Assembly (NCBI GenBank): GCA_018136815.1
Contig: CM030934.1
Coordinates: 2,929,070-2,993,069 of the forward strand
Direction of reading: 5' to 3'
Length of the DNA: 64,000 nt
Origin: Isochrysis galbana
Lineage: Eukaryota; Haptophyta; Isochrysidales; Isochrysidaceae
Below, in pieces: positions 1-10,485 of this stretch (the first letter of the stretch is position 1; each line of letters opens with the position of its first letter). Both the position numbers and the translations under genes were made by a program. A model generated the notes under the pieces. The model was not told the origin of the DNA and made no database searches. It saw only the letters and a program-made list of their open reading frames with translations.

Positions 1-1061
1 ACTCAGAGCGTGAAGTCGAAGTCGTGTCTTTTTATCACCTTAAACGAGCCAACAATTATATAGTAACCGCAAAAAAAAATTCGAATCGCAAATTTCGAGA
101 CCAAAATCTGCAAACCTGGGCTTGAGACCATCGGGAATCCGAATCTTTGTGGCTTGGGTGTCAGTAGCAACACGAGGAACTGTTCAATAGTGAGTGTGGG
201 CACGTACCTTACACGAATAATATTCATGCCTACGGCCTTCAGCTTGCAGCTTGCAGCTTGCAGCTTGTCAACTGTCAGCTTCAGCTTCAGAAGGGCAAGA
301 ATACAACATGGTTAGAGCCGCCACGGGGAAGTCGCTCGCTGCGTGACGATGACCGCATTGGAAATGACCTCAAGACTGCGTGAATAACGTCATGAAAATC
401 ATAATAATTAGCTTTGGCGGCTGGGTGGGCGGCCGGCATGCGCAGACAGATTCGCCCCCCCCCCCCCCCCGAGCCCCAGTGTTTCGCGCAAGTTGCGCAT
501 AATGGGCTATTTTGGGCCCAAATTTCGCGAAAGTTTTTCCCCCACAAAATTGGCCCAAGTTTCGAAACGAGTTTCACGAAACTCTGACTTGGCCCTACTT
601 GGCTCCCTCCTCATTGCCCTCAGACCCAATGGGTCTGCCCAATTCGTCATCGCGCCGCCATTCAAAAACGGAGACAAAAATGGAAGGGCTTGCAAAATCG
701 GCAAAATCGGCCTGTTTTTGGCCTTCTTCTTCACAGAAAGACGGTAGAGTGACGGTAAAAACGTATCTCCCATCTATCTAGCATCTAGGCTCCGGTGTCC
801 GGTGCCGGTGCACGTCCCCGGTGTGTGAAAGTGTTGTACATAGTGTTGTAGAGAGCATCTGGTAGGAAGTCAGAAGTGCCCCCCCCCCCCCCCCCCCCCC
901 CGCGGGCGGAGCCCCCCCTCCCCCCCTCTCCCTTCCCTCTCTCCCTTCCGCGGGAGAGAAGAATTCTTTAGTTTCGAGCCCCCCCTTTATCTCTCTTCTC
1001 CCTTCCCTCTCTCCCTCTGCGGGAGAGAAGAAGAGGGGAGGGGGCGGGGGGCGCGCGCGCG
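1..1061. other. Gene-free stretch with homopolymer C runs
   Basis: I see no supportable gene here. The stretch holds a short GCTTGCA-type tandem repeat near 240-270, a C16 run near 455-470, a C23 run near 879-901, and a CT-rich tract (905-1030) running up to the start of the next gene. The open frames between 287 and 781 overlap each other on both strands and look like composition artefacts. Confidence 0.5.
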
Positions 1062-1871
1062 ATGGGGTGGCTCCGTCCTGAGCCTCAGCTCATCCAGGCG
1101 CCCAACTGGCGTGAGGACGGGGCTGCGCACGTGCGCACGGCGGAGGCGCGCGCCGAGCTGGCCGTTCCCGCGCTAGGCACCCTCGTCCCCGCTCTGCGCA
1201 TCACTGCCGACGCGATCTGCCCGCTCGAGAGCCTTCTCGATGCCGGCTTCGAGTTCTGCCCACGGCTAGCGAGGCACGGCTTCCCGCTGATGCTCAAGCG
1301 CGAGCCTCTGGGCGAGGCGAGTGGCGAGAGATTTGAGGCGGGGTTTGGGGGCTGGAGTGTCACGCCACAGGAGCTTGCGCTCAAGGCCCTCTTCTTCAGG
1401 CTCATGTCAGCGCCTGGAGAGGGTCTCTCACCGCTCTGGGAGCTCGGAGGCGCGGACGGAGCGCGTCTGCCCGTCGTGATCGCCGCACGCGCCGACGGCA
1501 AGCCGTTCGGGCCAGACGACTGGGCCGAACTACGCGACTTCTACGATCTGCGCGCGCCGACGGCTTGGCAGCTTCAGCGGATTGAGGCGGTGACTTCAGA
1601 GCAAGCGTGTCTGAATGAAGACGACTTTGAGGACGCCTTAAAGGAGTGGTGCGCGCCTCGCGCCTGGACACCTCCACCGCCCACATTAGTGCAGCGCTAT
1701 CCCATAGGATCACGTGTCGAAGCGAGGGATTTGTCCCGAGCTGCTCTGAACGGCGCCGTCGGAATAGTCTCGACCCATGACGAAGGGCGCGGCCGGGTTG
1801 GCGTCCTGTTTGAGGGAGAAGCTGCGCCTCTTGCGCTCAGGCCGAGGAACCTGTTATTGCTTGGTTCGTGA
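1062..1871 (+). CDS. Orphan 269-aa protein with a C-terminal ARDLSRAALNG repeat-like motif
   Basis: This single-exon frame encodes 269 residues. It starts at the first ATG after a CT-rich leader and a GC-alternating stretch. The last 50 residues (about 219-267) carry an 'EARDLSRAALNGAVGIV...GRVGVLFEG...LRPRNLLLL' pattern. I associate this short beta-rich pattern with many algal proteins, some with MYND zinc fingers or ankyrin repeats, where it occurs as L-x-x-A-x-L-N-G-x-x-G. No MYND finger is present. The N-terminal two thirds match nothing I recognise, and there is no signal peptide or membrane segment. The clean frame and third-position GC bias support a real gene. Function is unknown. Confidence 0.7.
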   Translation: MGWLRPEPQLIQAPNWREDGAAHVRTAEARAELAVPALGTLVPALRITADAICPLESLLDAGFEFCPRLARHGFPLMLKREPLGEASGERFEAGFGGWSVTPQELALKALFFRLMSAPGEGLSPLWELGGADGARLPVVIAARADGKPFGPDDWAELRDFYDLRAPTAWQLQRIEAVTSEQACLNEDDFEDALKEWCAPRAWTPPPPTLVQRYPIGSRVEARDLSRAALNGAVGIVSTHDEGRGRVGVLFEGEAAPLALRPRNLLLLGS

Positions 1872-3002
1872 CACAAGGGCGCATATGTTAGTGGTCTAGC
1901 CTGCTGATCCTGTTTGCTAGATCATGAGCTTGGGGCCGATCCGTCGATGCCAGCTCTCGTTGCCGGTGCTCGTGCCATCGTCCATCTCGCCTACTCCTAC
2001 TCTCCCTTGAATGCCCCTCACCTCTTGTTGCTCTCAGCACTCACGAGCGTACTCTCTCTAGTTTATGTTTAAGAACGTTACTTTCATTAGTTCTACGCCT
2101 GCCTAAGTGTACGTGCCAAATAGCGTGCGCGACGCGCGAGTGGTGTGGGTGGGCTCGGGCGGTGGGGCCCAACGCCAGCGTCCGTCGATTGCCTTCTTCA
2201 TTCGGTAGCGGTAGCACAACCACGCCAGAAGCGGAATTTTTTACCCTGGGTACCCCGTGGGCACCATCTTTGTGAGAATCATGAATTATTTTCTCCATAC
2301 AAGCGTAAGCATAAGCATAAGCATGGTAAAAAAATCGGAAATCGGTGTCGATCTAGTCGCATACGTGCAACTCGAGGTTACCTTTTTTTGGCTCACACCC
2401 CTCTCGTCTATTTAGGTATATGTTACCCCCCAGGAGCCAACGCCCCCCAGGAGCTATCGGGGGCCCCCGAGAGCTATCGGGGGGAAATTTTCTCCCGATC
2501 GCCAACAGCCCCACCGAGAGCTACCGGGGGACCGAGAAAATCCCCCGAGAGAGAGCTATTGGGAGATTTTACGTCCCCCGGGGAGCTTTCGCGTTTTAAG
2601 GTCGGTCCCCAATAGCTATCGGGGGCGAAAGGCGGCCCCCCATAGCTATTGGGGGGGAAACGACGGGCACCAATAGCTATTGGGAGAAAACGACGGGCGC
2701 CGATAGCTATCGGGGGGCTGTCCTAGAGCCCGCAAAACTCAGGCTCGTCGGCGACTACTCTGACGAAGGTGTCGTTCCATCAATTATGGGACATCAGACA
2801 TCAGTCGAATGGAGCTATCTATCAAATATCCATAGTTATTTATACATCAATATTCACATATGACCCCTATTGTCGACGTTTAACATCTACGGCGAGCGCT
2901 TTCAAGGGTTGGGCTAATTTTGGCATTCAGTCCCTTGCCCATAGCTCGCAGGGTGCAATAATCACAGCCGTGTAACATCCCAACCTTCATCCTTACAGTG
3001 TC
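1872..3002. other. Intergenic region with repeats, no gene seen
   Basis: Beyond the minisatellite listed separately, I see a roughly 55-bp segment at 2368-2425 ('GTGCAACTCGAGGTTACC...CTATTTAGGTATAT') that recurs at 37837-37892. I also see a member of the dispersed 'CGTTCC(G/A)TC' motif family at 2768-2840. No supportable coding region was found. Confidence 0.4.
2431..2725. repeat. Degenerate minisatellite built on the core AGCTATCGGGGG
   Basis: About ten imperfect copies of a short unit with the palindromic core TAGCTA or GAGCTATC, flanked by C and G runs. Units read variously CCCCCAGGAGCTATCGGGGG and CCCAATAGCTATTGGGGG. Both arms of each unit are complementary, so many units could form small hairpins. 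Spacing is irregular at roughly 20-40 bp. No coding function is suggested. Confidence 0.7.
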
Positions 3003-4180
3003 ATTTTTCTGTGACGAACCACAAAAAACTATTGTTATAGTTTGAACTATGGAGCGTGCCGCGACCGCTCCCGAGCCCCAGGCGACCCTCGCCACCGCGC
3101 CCCACCTGGGACGCCCCACGCCGCCCGAGGCGGCTCGTCAGAAAGCCCTCTCAGAGCCCATCCAACCCATCCAAACCACACCCGCGCAAGCGCGCGGGGT
3201 GGCGAGCACTGGCACCGAACAGGTTGCCACCATGGCTCTGCGCATCATGCAGGGGGTCTTTGAGACCCCCTCCTACAGTGGGAAACCTCTCCACCCCAAG
3301 AGCACCTCATGTGGGAGGGTAGCTCAGCTGCCCTCCCCATGGTGGAAACCTCTACCATCAGTGCACCCAACATGGGAGGGCACTTCACAACCATCAACCC
3401 CATACGGAGAGCACCCCATGCCTCTGTTTTCCAACTTGTTGACAGAATTCTCGTCTTCACCCCACTCTTGTGGGCCACTAGTACCAATCACTCAGTGCCC
3501 TGCCTTGGGCACCCTTTCAACACTAGAATCCCTCTCCCACTCCCCCTTCACACTTCAACCAACCCAAACAGCACGAACCCCCCCGCCCTCTGTTCAAAGC
3601 ACCAAAAATTTCAATTCAAGTCACATGTTGATACACTTCCCGTTTTCTCCCCACGCTTGTGGGCCACAAGTACCTACAACTCAATGCCCTGCCTTGGGCC
3701 CTCTTTCAACACTTCACTCCATCTCCCACTCCCTCATCCCACTACAATCAACCCAAGAAGCACAAACCCCCTCGCCCTCGGTTTCAAACACCAAAAATTT
3801 CGACTCAAGACCAGAGGGAGGACATGTCTTGAGGCGGCGTCGCTGCCCATGCCTAGCGCAAGGGTATAGCGCCTCCACTCAAACATCTCCTTCCCCAAAG
3901 CTCCTCTTTGAGGAGTTGCTCCTCACCCTCCCATTAGGCCCCCTTGCCTGCGAGACCAGAACAGGATCTTGGCGTGGGGGGCTGTCTGAGTGTGGAGGGA
4001 GGGGTGCTCCGGCTAGCGCAGGTAGTAAGCTAGTGAAGAGCTGGGTGGCATAAGGGGGAAGGGTGCTTGCGCTCGCCGCGGCAGGGAGTCCTGTCTTGTG
4101 TGCGCGCTAGTCCCGTTCCTTTGCCGCGCCGCGACCCATAAAAATTTGTTAAAAATTTAAATTTTTCTGTGACGAACCAG
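3003..4180 (+). mobile_element. 1.14-kb retroposed element with 19-bp target-site duplication
   Basis: The 19-bp sequence ATTTTTCTGTGACGAACCA occurs at 3003-3021 and again at 4162-4180. It flanks a 1,140-bp segment that opens with an A-rich start followed closely by an ATG. The segment ends with an A/T-rich tail (AAAAATTTGTTAAAAATTTAA region, 4141-4161) directly before the second copy. Long direct repeats plus an A-rich 3' end are the signature of target-primed reverse transcription, so this is a retroposon in plus orientation or a retrocopy. It carries one open frame (3049-4053). No reverse transcriptase is present, so it must have been mobilised in trans. Confidence 0.75.
3049..4053 (+). 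CDS. 334-aa Pro/Ser/Thr-rich frame inside the retroposed element
   Basis: The frame begins 28 bp after the left target-site duplication and covers most of the element. The product is rich in Pro, Ser and Thr. It contains two consecutive copies of a 63-residue unit (about residues 138-263, 'SPH(S/A)CGP.VP.TQCPALG...STKNF(N/D)S'), matching a 189-bp tandem duplication in the DNA at about 3460-3837. The frame stays open through both copies. I recognise no domain, and no CCHC knuckle or coiled coil is visible. It could be an ORF1/gag-like protein of a non-autonomous element, a retrogene, or an accidentally open frame in low-complexity DNA. Confidence 0.35.
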   Translation: MERAATAPEPQATLATAPHLGRPTPPEAARQKALSEPIQPIQTTPAQARGVASTGTEQVATMALRIMQGVFETPSYSGKPLHPKSTSCGRVAQLPSPWWKPLPSVHPTWEGTSQPSTPYGEHPMPLFSNLLTEFSSSPHSCGPLVPITQCPALGTLSTLESLSHSPFTLQPTQTARTPPPSVQSTKNFNSSHMLIHFPFSPHACGPQVPTTQCPALGPLSTLHSISHSLIPLQSTQEAQTPSPSVSNTKNFDSRPEGGHVLRRRRCPCLAQGYSASTQTSPSPKLLFEELLLTLPLGPLACETRTGSWRGGLSECGGRGAPASAGSKLVKSWVA

Positions 4181-5102
4181 GTGCACGCCGTGCGTGCGCA
4201 TGACGCGATGTGCATCGGGTGCCCCGCGGGGTGACGAATTGGGATGGCCCATAGGGCCTGAGGGGAATGAGGAAGGGGCAAAGCCGGCGGCAGGCGCGGC
4301 GAGGGAGGCCACTTCGGAGGTGCTGACGGGCTGAAGCCCGTCAACAGAGGAAGGCGGGCAGGCGGGCTTGAGCGAGGGCGAGGACGGCGGCGAGAGCGAC
4401 ATCGAGCGAGCGGCGAGAGGCGAGGGTGAGTGTGAGGAGGGCTGTGATGGCAGGGGCTGGCGAGGAGAGGCGAGGTTGTAGGGTATGAGTGTTACGAGAG
4501 CGAGAGCGACTAGAGCGAGAGCGACGGATGACGACTGACGACAAGACGACGGACAAAGACACCCAGGAAAACACTCCGACTCTCGCCCCACGACTTTCTC
4601 ACATAACTCGACTGAAATCAAACCCAAACACTCCGGCCAGACGACGACGGACGACGATCAGAAGACGATCTGTCGGCGATCCCGTCTGGAAGGGGAATCG
4701 CACCATAACGGAAACGAGGGGCAATCCTGCCGCACAGGATTCCAAGAGACCTACCGAATAAGACGAAAGAAGTGCGGTGTGCCTAAGGGGGAGATGCGAA
4801 GAGATTGCAAATTAAACCTGATTGCAATCACTGAAGTAGATAGAGATAGAGAAACGCGGGGAAGATAGCGAATTAATTAAACCTATTTGCGAGGCGCCTA
4901 GGAGGGAGAAAGGTGGGGAAACTTCCCTCCTCTTCGAGAGTAAGAGAGAGGGCGCTCCACAACCCAAGATCCTATGCGTCCGAGCGAAGCTTTTGACCGA
5001 GAACGAGAGAAATCAGAGAATTATAACGATAAATGCCGAACGACGAAGAGAAGAGAGAAGCCTAACGAGTGTTGATTCGCGAATGCGACGAGAGATAGAT
5101 CT
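4181..5102. other. Region without a supportable gene
   Basis: Starts with a copy of the GTGCACGCCGTGCGTGCGCAT motif family (4181-4215). The minus strand of 4190-4640 loosely resembles the plus strand of 42600-43100, suggesting two diverged copies of a dispersed repeat in opposite orientation. From 4490 to 5100 the DNA is purine-rich with short frames only. Confidence 0.3.
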
Positions 5103-5270
5103 ATGCAGGACCAGAAGGCCATCCTCTCACGCATCACGGACCTCGTCACCCAGGATCAGCCAAGCGACCTGGTCGCTTGCCAGCAGAACGACATTGACAA
5201 CAGGATCGAGGACGAGGAGAATGAGAAAAAGACGAAGACGAAGAAGATGAAGATTGGCCGCAGGTGGTAG
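5103..5270 (+). CDS. Possible 55-aa acidic/basic tail protein or exon
   Basis: A short frame starting ATG at 5103 and ending TAG at 5268-5270. It has protein-like composition: a helical 'QKAILSRITDLV' stretch, then an acidic segment (about residues 34-41) followed by a Lys-rich tail. About 60 bp downstream (near 5326-5465, plus strand) another coding-looking frame without its own ATG follows ('APYWRALLREARDAAP...GEKAVVHMV'). The two may be neighbouring exons, but I could not find a splice pair that keeps the phase. Family unknown. Confidence 0.25.
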   Translation: MQDQKAILSRITDLVTQDQPSDLVACQQNDIDNRIEDEENEKKTKTKKMKIGRRW

Positions 5271-6213
5271 GCGTGTCCCGAAAAGTGGGGTAAAATTTTT
5301 TTTGAGACCTCAATTTTTTTTATGAGGACGAAGCGCCATACTGGAGGGCTTTGCTACGGGAAGCTAGGGATGCGGCGCCTGTGGTTGTGGACGTTGCCTC
5401 CTCCCTTCGTTTGAGACATCCTTGGCTCGGCGAGAAAGCGGTGGTGCACATGGTTGTCAGTCTGTGACCAAGGCGGCGTGACCGGAGGGGAGAGGGGGGA
5501 AGTTTCCTCAGGTTGCATGCGCTACTCCCCCCCGCGACGACACTCTGCATAGCAACCCGTGACAGAGCGCTACAACCACCGCCGTGTGAGCAATCATGTG
5601 AGCGGTGTACGAGAGGGTCTGGGCGCCCGCTGACCACGCGCCCCAACTCAACAAGAAGAAGTTGGTAGGTGGCGAGGTGAGTTGGCTAGCGAGGTTGCTG
5701 CCGTAATTGACTCGGCCAAGCGGGAGGCCTCCTCAGGTTGCCGCGTCGGGATTGTGGGAAGGCAACCCCCTCTTCCGTGACTCTGAGACGTCGCTTGGTC
5801 AGCAAGGGCGGCTGCGCGCCCTTTCCGACCGGGTACCAAATGAAGGCAAACGACCTCCCACCCGCCTGGCCCGTCGTAGTGCACGCGGGCCCATCCCCCG
5901 TAGGGGGGGTAGCGGAAGCGGGGGTGAGAATGTGGGGTATAGGCGATGGCGAGTGAGATACCGGAGGGGTGTGAGACAGTAGCAGCATAGCGGGCACCTT
6001 CAAGAATATTTTTTTTGGTACTTACGCTCCCTAAACCTAAACGCGAATGGAATGCTAGAGTTGGAGGGCACTTGCTCGCGCTTCCTTACCAAACGCTTGG
6101 ATTAGATAATAAACATCAAAATGAGAAATTAGCAGGACAGCGCGGGTCCATGCGTGAAGCATCGTCATACTTACTATTGCCGCTAGTCCGGCAATATAGC
6201 GTTGTGCATCACG
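5271..6213. other. Region with exon-like fragment, no assembled gene
   Basis: Apart from the exon-like frame near 5326-5465, nothing is supported. A 25-bp segment beginning GGTACCAAATGAAGGCAAAC near 5832 recurs at about 24809. The open frames at 5686-5982 overlap on both strands and are not supported. Confidence 0.3.
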
Positions 6214-6826
6214 TCATAGCTCGCCATCAGTGCTGAATTTGGGTCTGGAAACGTCATTAATGTGAGACCTGCGCCGCTTTCCAGCAATCTTCCTCAAATA
6301 CCTCCTTTCTCGCTGCTGCAATGCTGTGAGGAACGCCGTGTTTGGCTTTGCTTTTACCTTCTCTTCAAAGGCGAGCAGCTCGCGAGCGGCACGCTCTGGC
6401 TCAAGCACGAACTGCGGCGCTCGGAGCCAAGACTGAGATGCTCCGTAGGGCAACAGCATGAGCACTTCGCTGCGCTCAATAATGGGCAATTTGTAAAGCG
6501 GCATGTTCTTCTTCCTCCACGGAGACGGTGCGCGCGAGACAATCTGCCTTGCTGACGGAGAATGGGCAACACGGCTTCTTCGCTCTGAATCGATGATTTC
6601 GTCCATTGGCACATCAACGTGGGACGTAATACGCCAGTGACCTGAGGGGCGCGTCAGCGAGCGGCGTGACTTAGACCGCGCAGCAGGCAATACTCTTGGC
6701 ACCCGGGTCAATCTCACCGATGAGATGGCTCCACTTGCGGAACGTAGTGTGGCATGTGGGACACAGATATGCGGGAAAGTCTTGCCTCATCCGAATCCAA
6801 ATATCTTGATGGTCCATATCCGCCAT
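6214..6826 (-). CDS. C2H2 zinc-finger protein, two exons, 178 aa
   Basis: Exon 1 runs 6826-6718 and exon 2 runs 6641-6214, with a GTGAG donor, a CCCCTCAG acceptor and matching phase (1+2). The joined product is 178 residues. The splice completes a classical C2H2 finger near residues 25-45: CPTC, twelve residues, H, five residues, H. Neither exon shows it alone, which supports the model. Downstream is a basic 'RERRYLRKIAGKRRR' stretch that could be a nuclear localisation signal, preceded by a helical Glu/Arg-rich segment. I chose the ATG at 6826 because it follows directly on a possible acceptor; an upstream exon cannot be excluded. A 41-bp tandem duplication lies about 110 bp upstream. Probably a nucleic-acid binding protein of unknown role. 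Confidence 0.6.
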
Positions 6827-8032
6827 CTGCGCCACAACGCCAATCGTAATCAGGGTGCGGCAGGTGATGCGAGATCGCTGTGCAAGAGCTGTGGGCTCGT
6901 ACCCGCCGGAAACGCCAATACTCGACCTGCTCGGCATCAATGAGAACAGGCTCTCCCACCTACATCGCCGAAAGGGGCAAATGAGAACAGGCTCTCCCAC
7001 CTACATCGCCGAAAGGGGCAAAGCAGCCCAGTGAGGACAGGTAGCTGGAGCGAGGCAAGCGGGATTCTTCGCCCCACGATACTCCACTTGTTGCAAAACT
7101 GAAGGCTGCCATAGGAGCCCGGCGGGGGCACTGGGCGGGCCAGGGCAGCGAGCGTTCTGAGAAGGCGAAGGGATAGTAACCTCTTTTGGGCGGAGACATG
7201 CCTCCGCATCCCCGTTTGGCAGGACATACACCGAGGAGGTGCAGAGAAAGAACGGGACGGGTCTTGCGTAGTCGCCACGATTACCGAGAACAAGCGGTCA
7301 GAGGTGGCGCTACACCCGCGCGCTCGGCGAGAGCCGGCTCGCGCGAGGCGCAGTTCCCGCCTGTCCCCCTCCCCCCCTCCCCCTTCCCCTTCCGTTCTTC
7401 CCTTCCCTCTTCCCTCGCCCCTCTTTCCCCTTGCGCCTCTGGGCAGCGACAGAGAGGAGAACGCGTGCGGTGCACCTGCGAGGCCGGCCGGCCCCACGGG
7501 TCTGCCCAGTAGATCGGTGACGAGCACAGGCGGCGGTTGCCGGGGGAGCGCCACCACAGGCACCGCGCGCGCAACGACAGCATCCGCTCCCTCGTCTCTC
7601 CCCACCCCTCCCGCGCGGTCTTTAACTCTTTACTGCCGGGACCGGAGCAGCCAAATACTATGGCTGCACTGTTTTGTTTTTGTTCTTTATCGTGGAGAGC
7701 AGGGAGAGAGGGGCTGCAGATCAGAGATATCTGCCGCACGTTCCGCGGGTGTGCATGGGGGGAGAGCCGCGGGGGGGGGGGGGGTTTGCCGCGGGGCGCG
7801 GGGGTGGGGCATACGATTGACACCCGTCAACATTGTCATTGTCATTGTCATGAGAGAAAGTGAAAGTGAAAGTGGGCTCTTGCTCTTTCCAACAAATGAC
7901 AAATGCCTGATTGAAAGTGAACAAGTGAACTCCATTAGCTGTTTACTGCCGGAGCATGCAAATGCAAATGGATTCTTCAAACGACATATTTCGTCCATGC
8001 TCACCAACGCCTTGACGGGTGCCCATGAGGTG
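6827..8032. other. Region upstream of the hAT element, no gene supported
   Basis: Contains two perfect 41-bp tandem copies at 6940-6980 and 6981-7021. Also contains a CT-rich tract (7360-7440), a G run at about 7771-7783 and a TTGTCA repeat (7830-7850). Several long frames overlap on both strands between 6937 and 7863. They are Arg/Pro/Ser-rich and I do not support any of them. Confidence 0.4.
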
Positions 8033-10478
8033 CGGATGGGACGTCAGGCTTTTATCAGGTTCTAATAGAAGGTCGTCAGGTCCATTGGACCTAATAACCT
8101 GATATCAGGTCGAAGGTATTAGAAGTTAAATTCCAATTTTATTTTCATAAGTGAAAGAAGGAACGTGGTGCGTGGCCGTGCGGCCGTGCGGCGATGGCAA
8201 CGAGCGACAACAGCAGCAGCTCCCTCAGCAGTTGCAGCAGGGCCCATGACTGGGGCAGACAACCGCTGGAGGACCTCGAGGGTAGCGCATTGGAGTGGTC
8301 CACCATCGTCGAGACGGATGGGCGCGCAAAGAACGTGCGCCCGAAGGCCTGCATCTTTTGCGGGCACATCTACGTAGGTGGGCCACTGAACATTCGGCAG
8401 CATTTGGATCGGAGGATGCCCAAGCGCAATGTGCGCGCGTGCCGACCGAGGGTGGAGTGGATGGAGAGGCACTCAGAAGTGGTTGGGGAGCTGCGCCGGC
8501 GCGCAAGGGCAGCAGAGCAAATGGCAGCTTGTAAGAGGGAGCAAGAGGAGAATCAGAGGCAAGGCCGAGCGATGGCGGATGATACGAGCTCATGCTGTGG
8601 AGGAGCTTTCACATCCCAACCTCCCATACCTCCGCACTTCAAGGCGGTCACCGTTGAGGATGTTGCAGAAGCATGGCTCAAAGTGCTCGTGAAGAAGGCG
8701 CTGCCCCTCGACTTGGTGGATGATCGCCTCTTTCGCGAGGCGATCGCTGTCACAGCGAAATGCGGCTCTAGAAATGTACTCGTGGGTGCAGAAGTTCGGA
8801 TGCCAACCAGGAAGACTTTCACCCAAAAGATTTTGCCCGCGTTCGACAGCCGCCTCGATGAAAGCATTCGCAAGAAAGTGCACAATATGGCTGGGCTCAC
8901 TGGGGTTACCTTAATCTCTGATGGTTGGACAAACGTGCAAAGCAAACCAATCATCAATTGTCTCGCATCCTTGCCAGTGGGTGCATATTTCATTGCAGCT
9001 CAAGACACTTCAGGGGCGACAAAGGACGCGGCATACATCAAAGACTTCATTGTGCAGCACATTCAAGCTTTTGGGGCTGAGCATGTCGTAGCTGTGTGCA
9101 TGGATGGTGCTTGCACAGCAGCCTTCCCTCTCATCCAACACGCGTGCCCTCAGGTGTTCTCTTTTATTTGTCCTACCCATAGCTTGGACAATTTCATGAA
9201 GAACATTTTCAGCGACAAGGTCACGATTCGCGTGAAGAGCCTCAATGACCGGGAATTCCCTTGGAACGAGCCCTTCTTGGCCAAAGCAGCTGGACAGGTG
9301 CGAACGGTGGTCACGTTCATTACTTCGCATCAAAAGCCGCTTAGTAGATACCGAGAGCTTTGTGAGCTAGTCCCACGTGACCAAAGGCCTGAAGGGGGCA
9401 TGGAACTGCTCAAGTCGTGCGAGACACGCTTCGCTTCGACTCTTCTTATGATGATGCGATTCAAAAACGTTCATAGTATTCTCGAGCAACTTGTGATCGA
9501 TCAACACTATAGCGCATGGGTGGATGCGTTGCCGCGTGAAAAGCGCGCTAAGGCTGCCGAGTGCAAGCGCATAATTAGGTCTGAGGAAGTGGCCGACGCG
9601 ATTACCACGGGCGTTGCAATTCTCGAGCCGGTGTATCGTCTCCTCAGGCTTACAGACGGCAAGCTCGGCGCAACCCTTGGTAAAGTGTATGGTTATTTGC
9701 TTCAAATTGATCTGCATCTGAAGAACAGCTCTATCCCTGGCTTAAGCCCACCGCTTCGGCACAAAATACATGAACTCTTCATGGCCAGGTGGGAGTACCT
9801 ACACGCCCCAGTGATGGCTGCTGCCTACTGCCTTGAACCTGAGTTTTGTCGTCGCAAACACTCGCCGGATGAAATGAAACAGCTAAAGCAGTGCTTGAAG
9901 CAAATGGCGACACCAGAGCACGCGTATGCTGATTTGCTAGGCGATTTAGGGGATTTTCAAGAGGCGCTTGTAAGTGGCTTGCATGATTTGACTGATGAAG
10001 TCGCATTCTCTCGGCGTGCTCAATCGATGGCTTCTTACAAATGGGCAAACATCTACTTGTCCCCTTTCCCTCACCTGCAATGGGCAGCATGTCGGCTCCT
10101 AGCGCTCAGTTGCTCGGCGTCAGCATGTGAGCGCTCATGGTCAGTTGAAGATTGGATTCATTCGAAGAAGAGGAATAGGCTGGGTCAAACCACTGTTGAA
10201 AGGTTGGTCCGATGTCACACCAACCTATTACTGCAAGAATCACTCGAAGATTGGCATAGTCATGTGTTGCCGTGGGAGTTAGAGATGGTCACAGAAGAAC
10301 CTGAGGATGACGATGATTAGTTAGCTAATACTAATATGTTATATCTACTTATTATTCTTAAAGACATTTACAACGCTAGCTTGGAGTATTTTTTTCACCT
10401 GATGAAAGGCTTTCAAAGGTCCTTTCGTCAGTCGAAGGTCTCCAAAACCTGACGACCTGAGACCTTTCGTCCCATCCG
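8033..10478 (+). mobile_element. hAT-family DNA transposon, apparently intact
   Basis: A 2.4-kb element carrying an uninterrupted transposase. Candidate terminal inverted repeats are CGGATGGGACG at 8033-8043 and its complement CGTCCCATCCG at 10468-10478. Subterminal copies of GGTCGTCAGGT and CCTGACGACC face each other inside both ends. The expected 8-bp target-site duplication is not evident at these exact borders, so the true ends may lie a few bases away. The right end abuts a truncated copy of repeat R1. Confidence 0.7.
8194..10320 (+). CDS. hAT transposase with BED finger and DUF659, 708 aa
   Basis: This intact 708-residue frame has the order expected of a plant/protist hAT transposase. 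A BED-type zinc finger begins at about residue 50 (CIFCGH...IRQHLD). A DUF659-like catalytic N-terminal half follows around 230-350 (ISDGWTN...VCMDGACTA...CPTHSLDNFM). The C-terminal hAT dimerisation domain is near 615-690 (YLSPFPHLQWAACRLLALS...CERSWS...KRNRL). The SAxxCERSW motif holds the conserved Glu of the catalytic triad. DUF659 supplies the Asp residues, though I cannot assign each with certainty. There is no frameshift or stop, so the element may still be active or recently was. The protein would bind the terminal repeats in the nucleus and cut and paste the element. Confidence 0.93.
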   Translation: MATSDNSSSSLSSCSRAHDWGRQPLEDLEGSALEWSTIVETDGRAKNVRPKACIFCGHIYVGGPLNIRQHLDRRMPKRNVRACRPRVEWMERHSEVVGELRRRARAAEQMAACKREQEENQRQGRAMADDTSSCCGGAFTSQPPIPPHFKAVTVEDVAEAWLKVLVKKALPLDLVDDRLFREAIAVTAKCGSRNVLVGAEVRMPTRKTFTQKILPAFDSRLDESIRKKVHNMAGLTGVTLISDGWTNVQSKPIINCLASLPVGAYFIAAQDTSGATKDAAYIKDFIVQHIQAFGAEHVVAVCMDGACTAAFPLIQHACPQVFSFICPTHSLDNFMKNIFSDKVTIRVKSLNDREFPWNEPFLAKAAGQVRTVVTFITSHQKPLSRYRELCELVPRDQRPEGGMELLKSCETRFASTLLMMMRFKNVHSILEQLVIDQHYSAWVDALPREKRAKAAECKRIIRSEEVADAITTGVAILEPVYRLLRLTDGKLGATLGKVYGYLLQIDLHLKNSSIPGLSPPLRHKIHELFMARWEYLHAPVMAAAYCLEPEFCRRKHSPDEMKQLKQCLKQMATPEHAYADLLGDLGDFQEALVSGLHDLTDEVAFSRRAQSMASYKWANIYLSPFPHLQWAACRLLALSCSASACERSWSVEDWIHSKKRNRLGQTTVERLVRCHTNLLLQESLEDWHSHVLPWELEMVTEEPEDDDD

Positions 10479-10485
10479 GGCGTAG